Part shown: positions 61,247-64,000 of the stretch, in pieces | Position numbering within the stretch: position 1 is the first letter of the stretch | Layout of the letters: every line of letters begins with the position of its first letter | The notes under the pieces: generated by a model | What the model saw: only the letters and a program-made list of their open reading frames with translations | Told to the model about the DNA's origin: nothing | The model's database searches: none | Position numbers and translations under genes: made by a program | From: Bin87 sp965203195 | GTDB taxonomy: Bacteria > Chloroflexota > Dehalococcoidia > Lucifugimonadales > UBA3495 | Assembly (NCBI GenBank): GCA_965203195.1 | Contig: OZ241860.1 | Location: 2,852,001-2,916,000, forward strand | Direction of reading: 5' to 3' | Length of the DNA stretch: 64,000 bases

Positions 61247-61801
61247 TCAGTAGGTGAAAATGTCGGCCACGGAGCAGGCAAAGCCTGGCAGAACGGGTTC
61301 ACAGGTCAGGGTATCGCCAATGCCGAAGCGCCGCACGGCGCCGTAGTCGTGGTGGGCGTGGATTTCCTGCGTTTGGGGGTACACGGCCAGAACCAGGCGC
61401 ACGCCGGCGTTCAGCCAGAGGCGTATTTTGTCGTCCAGGGCCGGGTGGCGGTCGTGGGGCGAAAAGACTTCTACCACCAGGTCGGGGGTTGCCTCGGCGT
61501 AGCCGCGTGGGCGGGGCGGGGTGGGCATCCGGGCGTAGGAGATGTAGGCGTAGTCGGGCGCCAGGACGGTATCGGGGGCAATCCGAAAACCCGTTTCAGA
61601 GGCGCGGCCCCGCCCCAGGCGGCGTTGGCGGATAAAGCCGCCGATGCGCCAGCCCATTTCGTCCCCAAGCAGGCCGTGTTCATCGCTGGCCGGCGGCATT
61701 TCAATCAGCTCCCCCCGGATGAGCTGGCGACGCCGGCCATCGTCCGGCAGCGCCAGCAGGTCGGCGGCGGTAAGCAGTCGGGGGATGGTGGCAGTGGTCA
61801 T
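61247..61801 (-). CDS. Uma2-family protein, copy B of a tandem pair
   Basis: A 184-residue Uma2/DUF820 protein, a close paralogue of the downstream gene (60608-61168). Differences cluster at residues about 45-70 (WRIGGFIRQRRLGRGRASET), which suggests that the copies have diverged mainly in one region. APDYAYISYARM and VVEVFSPHDR give the core strands. Orientation and spacing (78 bases between the two) allow one transcript. GGAGGCCCGCA precedes the ATG. Confidence 0.87.
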   Translation of the reverse strand: MTTATIPRLLTAADLLALPDDGRRRQLIRGELIEMPPASDEHGLLGDEMGWRIGGFIRQRRLGRGRASETGFRIAPDTVLAPDYAYISYARMPTPPRPRGYAEATPDLVVEVFSPHDRHPALDDKIRLWLNAGVRLVLAVYPQTQEIHAHHDYGAVRRFGIGDTLTCEPVLPGFACSVADIFTY

Positions 61802-61882
61802 TGCGGGCCTCCCGGGCAGGGCGGTCGTTCTACCGGAAATAGGGGCGGCGGGGGCGCGGGTGGGCTGGGGATGGCGTCATTT

Positions 61883-61946
61883 AATAGGCCGCTAATAAGA
61901 CAGAATAAGCCATTAATAAGCCGGAATAAGCCGCTAATAAGCCGCG
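61883..61946. repeat. Six AATAAG-type units with helical (10-11 bp) spacing
   Basis: AATAGGCCGCT, AATAAGACAG, AATAAGCCATT, AATAAGCCGG, AATAAGCCGCT and AATAAGCCGCG start at 61883, 61894, 61904, 61915, 61925 and 61936. Spacings alternate 11 and 10 bases, so every A/T-rich step falls on the same face of the helix. The units are much more AT-rich than the surroundings. Confidence 0.8.
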
Positions 61947-62107
61947 CGCTTTTTGCATACGCTTCCGATTCTGCGCCTGCTTTCCGACAACGGAATTGTA
62001 GCCGCCGGCGCCAACTCCGTCCAGGATGGTAGAGTTGACGCCGGCGATCTGTGGAATGCCGCTTTACGCCACCCGGCGCTGGCCTGGACAGCCGCAATAC
62101 TGATTTT

Positions 62108-62135
62108 GCCGGCCGGTGCACCGGCCGGCGTTTTT
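62108..62135 (+). terminator. Palindrome with T5, plus-strand intrinsic terminator
   Basis: GCCGGCCGGTGC and its mirror form a perfect 22-base palindrome, followed after one G by TTTTT. This is a good intrinsic terminator on the plus strand, yet no protein gene on that strand lies upstream, so it may end a small RNA. Confidence 0.55.
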
Positions 62136-62161
62136 CAGCGGCGCCGGCTAACCTCAGTCCA

Positions 62162-62205
62162 CGCCCGGCGGAGGGAGGGGGAGCGCCTACACTGCCGGGC
62201 GTTTT
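62162..62205 (+). terminator. Second hairpin with T tract
   Basis: CGCCCGGC (62162-62169) pairs with GCCGGGCG (62194-62201), followed by TTTT. The loop is long (24 bases), so the structure is less convincing than the one at 62108. Confidence 0.35.
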
Positions 62206-62213
62206 GCCATAGG

Positions 62214-62345
62214 CTATTGGCCGGTTGTCAGCGAAACTGCCACAAAGGCAATCGCGCCGAGGATTATCAGAACAATCGGGAGCGCCGCAAGGGCGTAATC
62301 TCCGAAATGCTCATCCTCAATGACGTTGCGGATCTTGCTCACCAT
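62214..62345 (-). CDS. Small single-span membrane protein, 43 residues
   Basis: A charged N-terminal part (SKIRNVIEDEHFGDY) is followed by a hydrophobic segment (ALAALPIVLIILGAIAFVAV). GGAGGAGG lies a few bases before ATG 62345, overlapping the end of the preceding small gene (gap of one base), so the two are co-translated. The layout vaguely recalls Flp-type pilins, but the diagnostic Glu-Tyr pair is absent. Function unknown. Confidence 0.6.
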   Translation of the reverse strand: MVSKIRNVIEDEHFGDYALAALPIVLIILGAIAFVAVSLTTGQ

Positions 62346-62346
62346 T

Positions 62347-62586
62347 TTATGGCCTCCTCCGGGGTTCATCAGGTTCTGCGGCCAAGGCGTCAACACCCTG
62401 TTGAAACCCTACCAACAAGAATCCCAAGCCAGTGCCAGCGAGGAACAGGATGATGGACAAATTGCCCCAATTGATAGAAACCACTGCCAAAACCAATGAC
62501 ACGGCCCCACACGCCACCATAACCATAGCTGCCCATCTTTTCACGCGCTGGTACCGGGTAGATCCGCGGCGACGATTCCTGCGCAT
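62347..62586 (-). CDS. Small two-span membrane protein, 79 residues
   Basis: An Arg-rich N-terminus (RRNRRRGSTRYQRVKRW) precedes two hydrophobic segments (AAMVMVACGAVSLVLAVVSI and LSIILFLAGTGLGFLLVGF), and the tail is acidic then basic. GGAGG is seven bases before ATG 62586; the ATG two codons upstream is too close to it. It is directly followed by the 43-residue gene. No family is recognised. Confidence 0.6.
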   Translation of the reverse strand: MRRNRRRGSTRYQRVKRWAAMVMVACGAVSLVLAVVSINWGNLSIILFLAGTGLGFLLVGFQQGVDALAAEPDEPRRRP

Positions 62587-62635
62587 TGGCATACCTCCTG
62601 GCGCTAATGATGTTGTCTGTACATATGCAAACCCG

Positions 62636-62663
62636 GAGCCCCTACCGAGGCTGGTAGGGGCTC
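62636..62663. terminator. 11-bp hairpin between the 33- and 79-residue genes
   Basis: GAGCCCCTACC and its perfect complement enclose the loop GAGGCT, just after the stop of the 33-residue gene. There is no T tract directly behind it on the minus strand, so it may be an attenuator or an mRNA-stabilising stem rather than a full terminator. Confidence 0.5.
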
Positions 62664-62672
62664 GGGTATAGG

Positions 62673-62774
62673 TTATTTTTTGACGGTTTTGTAGATTAGA
62701 TAAACCATCGTAATCAAGGGCAAGCATCCCGTTGATAGCGATAGATCCAATACAACCGCTACGGACAGATCCAT
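62673..62774 (-). CDS. Very small hydrophobic peptide, 33 residues
   Basis: The reverse strand has AAAGGAGGTGAT, a full-length Shine-Dalgarno sequence, six bases before ATG 62774. It is followed by 33 codons: MDLSVAVVLDLSLSTG, then a hydrophobic run (CLPLITMVYLIYK) and a basic end (TVKK), with TAA at 62673. The exceptional ribosome binding site and the promoter 70 bases upstream argue for a real gene despite its size. Short hydrophobic peptides of this type include membrane toxins and small regulators, but no homologue is known to me. Confidence 0.6.
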   Translation of the reverse strand: MDLSVAVVLDLSLSTGCLPLITMVYLIYKTVKK

Positions 62775-62845
62775 ATGTATCACCTCCTTTGCCCGGCGAG
62801 CTTACGCCGTGCTGAGTCGGCCAGACGAAACTGACCGCTAAGTGC

Positions 62846-62873
62846 ATTATATCACATCGGCGGCACGATGCAA
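62846..62873 (-). promoter_or_regulatory. Promoter of the small membrane-peptide genes
   Basis: On the minus strand TTGCAT (62868-62873) and TATAAT (62846-62851) are spaced by 16 bases, and the -10 is extended (TGATATAAT). It overlaps the 3' end of the MmeI-like gene and points to the 33-residue gene, so the small genes can be expressed independently. Confidence 0.7.
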
Positions 62874-64000
62874 GTTCAGGGCGAGCAGGCGTTCCAGTAT
62901 TTCGGAGTCGGGGAGGTCGGGGGGCCAGGCGTAGGCGGCGGCTACGGCGGCGTCCAGGGTGTGGTGGGCGTTGGCGAGCCAGGTGGGGTAGCGGTTGTAG
63001 AGGTTGGTCAGGGTGCGGCGGCGCTGTTGGGCTTCGTCCAGGGCCGGGGCGCCGAACAGGTCGGTGGGACGGCGCCAGTTTTCCCGCAGGCGGTTCAGCT
63101 CGTAGGCCGCCGTGGCGATGGCCGCCCGCTGCTCATCCGTAGGCTCCGGGAAGGGGAAGGTCTCAAAGCAGGTGGTCGGCGTGTAACGCGGTCTGTCCTC
63201 CAGCTGCGCTCCCGTGCCCGAGGCCCAGGCCAAATGGATGCGGCTTTGCAGGATGCCAAAGAAATAGTCGTCATCGCGGGCGAAAGCGACAATGGTGGTG
63301 TCCGGCAGCACGTCCTCGTCAATGTAGGCGAATATCCGGTGCCGGGAAGTCAAACTGGTTGCGATGTAGCGGGGCAGGCCAGACAGAGCCTGCCGCATCT
63401 CCATGCGGGGGCGGCCATGCAACCACCAGTAGTTGCGAAACCGGGCATCCCGGTTGTTATCGCGTCCCGGTTTGACATTGGCCCGGACATACTCAAAGGG
63501 CGCTTCGTACAGGGCAGCGTCCCCCTCCGACAGATCGTTGCCAAAGTCAATAATCCACATATCGCGAGATTCCTGATTAATGTCACGGCCAATCATCCAG
63601 CGCTTGATAACGTCGCTGTTGGGCCGGCCATTAGGATTGGGCTGGCGCAGCATTTCCTCGGCGACTTCGCGTGTGATTTCAAACGGCCCTACTTTCATAT
63701 CGCCAACGAAGCTGATGCCGGCGTTTTCGGGCAGCCTTTTGGCCCGTGTCAGGTCGGCGCCGCTGGTCAAATCGGGGTTGATGTTGTTGACCCGCGCTCC
63801 GTCCAGGGCGCGGTTGGTTTCGCTGCCGTCGTCAAAGCAGATGATGGAGATGTGGACACTGGCCGGCGGGGCAAGGCCGTTGTCGCCATTGCCATTGCCG
63901 TTCCCATTGCCATTGATATGCCCGTTGCCGTTGCCATTTCCGTTGCCGTTGTCATCCGGGTCGTTGGGCTTCCATTCCTGGCTGGATACCACTTCAAAGA
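62847..64000 (-). CDS. MmeI-like (class IIL) restriction/methyltransferase, C-terminal part
   Basis: At least 384 residues, open to the right window edge, so the N-terminal nuclease and methyltransferase core are missing. What is present matches the target-recognition and C-terminal domains of MmeI-type single-chain enzymes: GPFEITREVAEEMLRQPNPN, GRPNSDVIKRWMIGRDI, FRNYWWLHGRPRMEMRQALS, DDDYFFGILQSRIHLAWASG and RYTPTTCFETFPFPEP. An unusual Asn-Gly run (NGNGNGNGNGHINGNGNGNG) interrupts the conserved region near the window end. The short peptide genes follow on the same strand. Confidence 0.9.
   Translation of the reverse strand, partial: FEVVSSQEWKPNDPDDNGNGNGNGNGHINGNGNGNGNGDNGLAPPASVHISIICFDDGSETNRALDGARVNNINPDLTSGADLTRAKRLPENAGISFVGDMKVGPFEITREVAEEMLRQPNPNGRPNSDVIKRWMIGRDINQESRDMWIIDFGNDLSEGDAALYEAPFEYVRANVKPGRDNNRDARFRNYWWLHGRPRMEMRQALSGLPRYIATSLTSRHRIFAYIDEDVLPDTTIVAFARDDDYFFGILQSRIHLAWASGTGAQLEDRPRYTPTTCFETFPFPEPTDEQRAAIATAAYELNRLRENWRRPTDLFGAPALDEAQQRRRTLTNLYNRYPTWLANAHHTLDAAVAAAYAWPPDLPDSEILERLLALNLHRAADVI

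Larger units (their letters stand above)
61802..62213. other. Intergenic region with phased repeats and hairpins
   Basis: About 410 bases with no credible gene. It holds six AATAAG-type units at 61883-61946, a 22-base palindrome followed by T5 (62108-62135), and a second hairpin with TTTT (62162-62205). A small untranslated RNA ending at the first terminator on the plus strand is possible but unproven. Confidence 0.5.

Noticed and set aside
61883..61946. The six phased repeats as plasmid-type iterons or a CRISPR array
   Set aside because: Units are only 10-11 bases with no spacers, and no replication initiator or cas gene is near. The region looks chromosomal.
1..64000. tRNA, rRNA or tmRNA genes
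   Set aside because: No cloverleaf with GTTCRA-type T arm or rRNA-like stretch was noticed by eye. A tRNAscan-SE or Infernal search would settle this.

Overview
The window is 64 kb of GC-rich bacterial chromosome with densely packed genes on both strands and a mixed metabolic and accessory content. The gene set points to a Chloroflexota-like bacterium, perhaps marine or host-associated (SAR202/Dehalococcoidia or Anaerolineae type). That is inference from content only, since there is no rRNA or other phylogenetic anchor here: an F420-type LLM oxidoreductase, a form-II CO-dehydrogenase-like molybdenum hydroxylase, a ferredoxin-thioredoxin reductase-like protein, a thiolase/DUF35 pair, several Uma2-type nuclease-fold proteins, and many aromatic or organic-acid degradation enzymes. 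I saw no tRNA, rRNA or CRISPR array by eye.

Layout. 0-8.3 kb: catabolic genes (LigB-type dioxygenase cut by the window edge, GMC oxidoreductase, glyoxalase-fold protein, FAH-family hydrolase, nitroreductase, ethanolamine-type permease) around a DUF6884-like and a DUF429 gene. 8.5-12 kb: a possible defence locus, a DNA methyltransferase fused to an HNH nuclease domain, converging on an AT-richer gene with a HEPN-like C-terminal motif. 12-18.4 kb: trpS, two coiled-coil proteins with nuclease-like C-termini, an FTR-like protein and a thiolase/DUF35 pair. 18.6-19.3 kb: decayed insertion sequences. 20.1-21.9 kb: a two-domain UGSC-family gene interrupted by one in-frame TGA exactly where this family carries selenocysteine, followed by a hairpin of bacterial-SECIS type. 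21.9-32.2 kb: one 3,412-codon gene for a secreted giant GLUG-repeat surface protein, with a 16-base poly-G/C tract between its probable promoter and its start codon. 32.4-33.5 kb: an IS1-like element with recognisable ends that truncates a PaREP1/HEPN-like gene.

33.7-45.6 kb: amidase, ThDP enzyme, metallo-beta-lactamase-fold hydrolase, enoyl-CoA hydratase, TlyA, nucleoside transporter, a decayed transposase, a Uma2 protein, SurE and a PIN-domain pair. 45.7-49.6 kb: a molybdenum hydroxylase operon (small, large, medium subunits) whose large subunit ends in a histidine-rich tail. 49.8-52 kb: pduO-hisH-hisA. 52.3-61.8 kb: a beta-propeller protein, two tandem pairs of Uma2 genes, an alpha/beta hydrolase, an LLM oxidoreductase, an OLD-like ATPase, and a second GMC oxidoreductase with a glyoxalase-fold protein. 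62.2-64 kb: three very small membrane-protein genes with strong ribosome binding sites, downstream of the C-terminal part of an MmeI-like restriction/modification enzyme that runs off the window.

The strongest leads are the candidate selenoprotein (20098-21852), the possible phase-variation tract of the giant surface protein, and the methyltransferase-HNH/HEPN-like neighbourhood.
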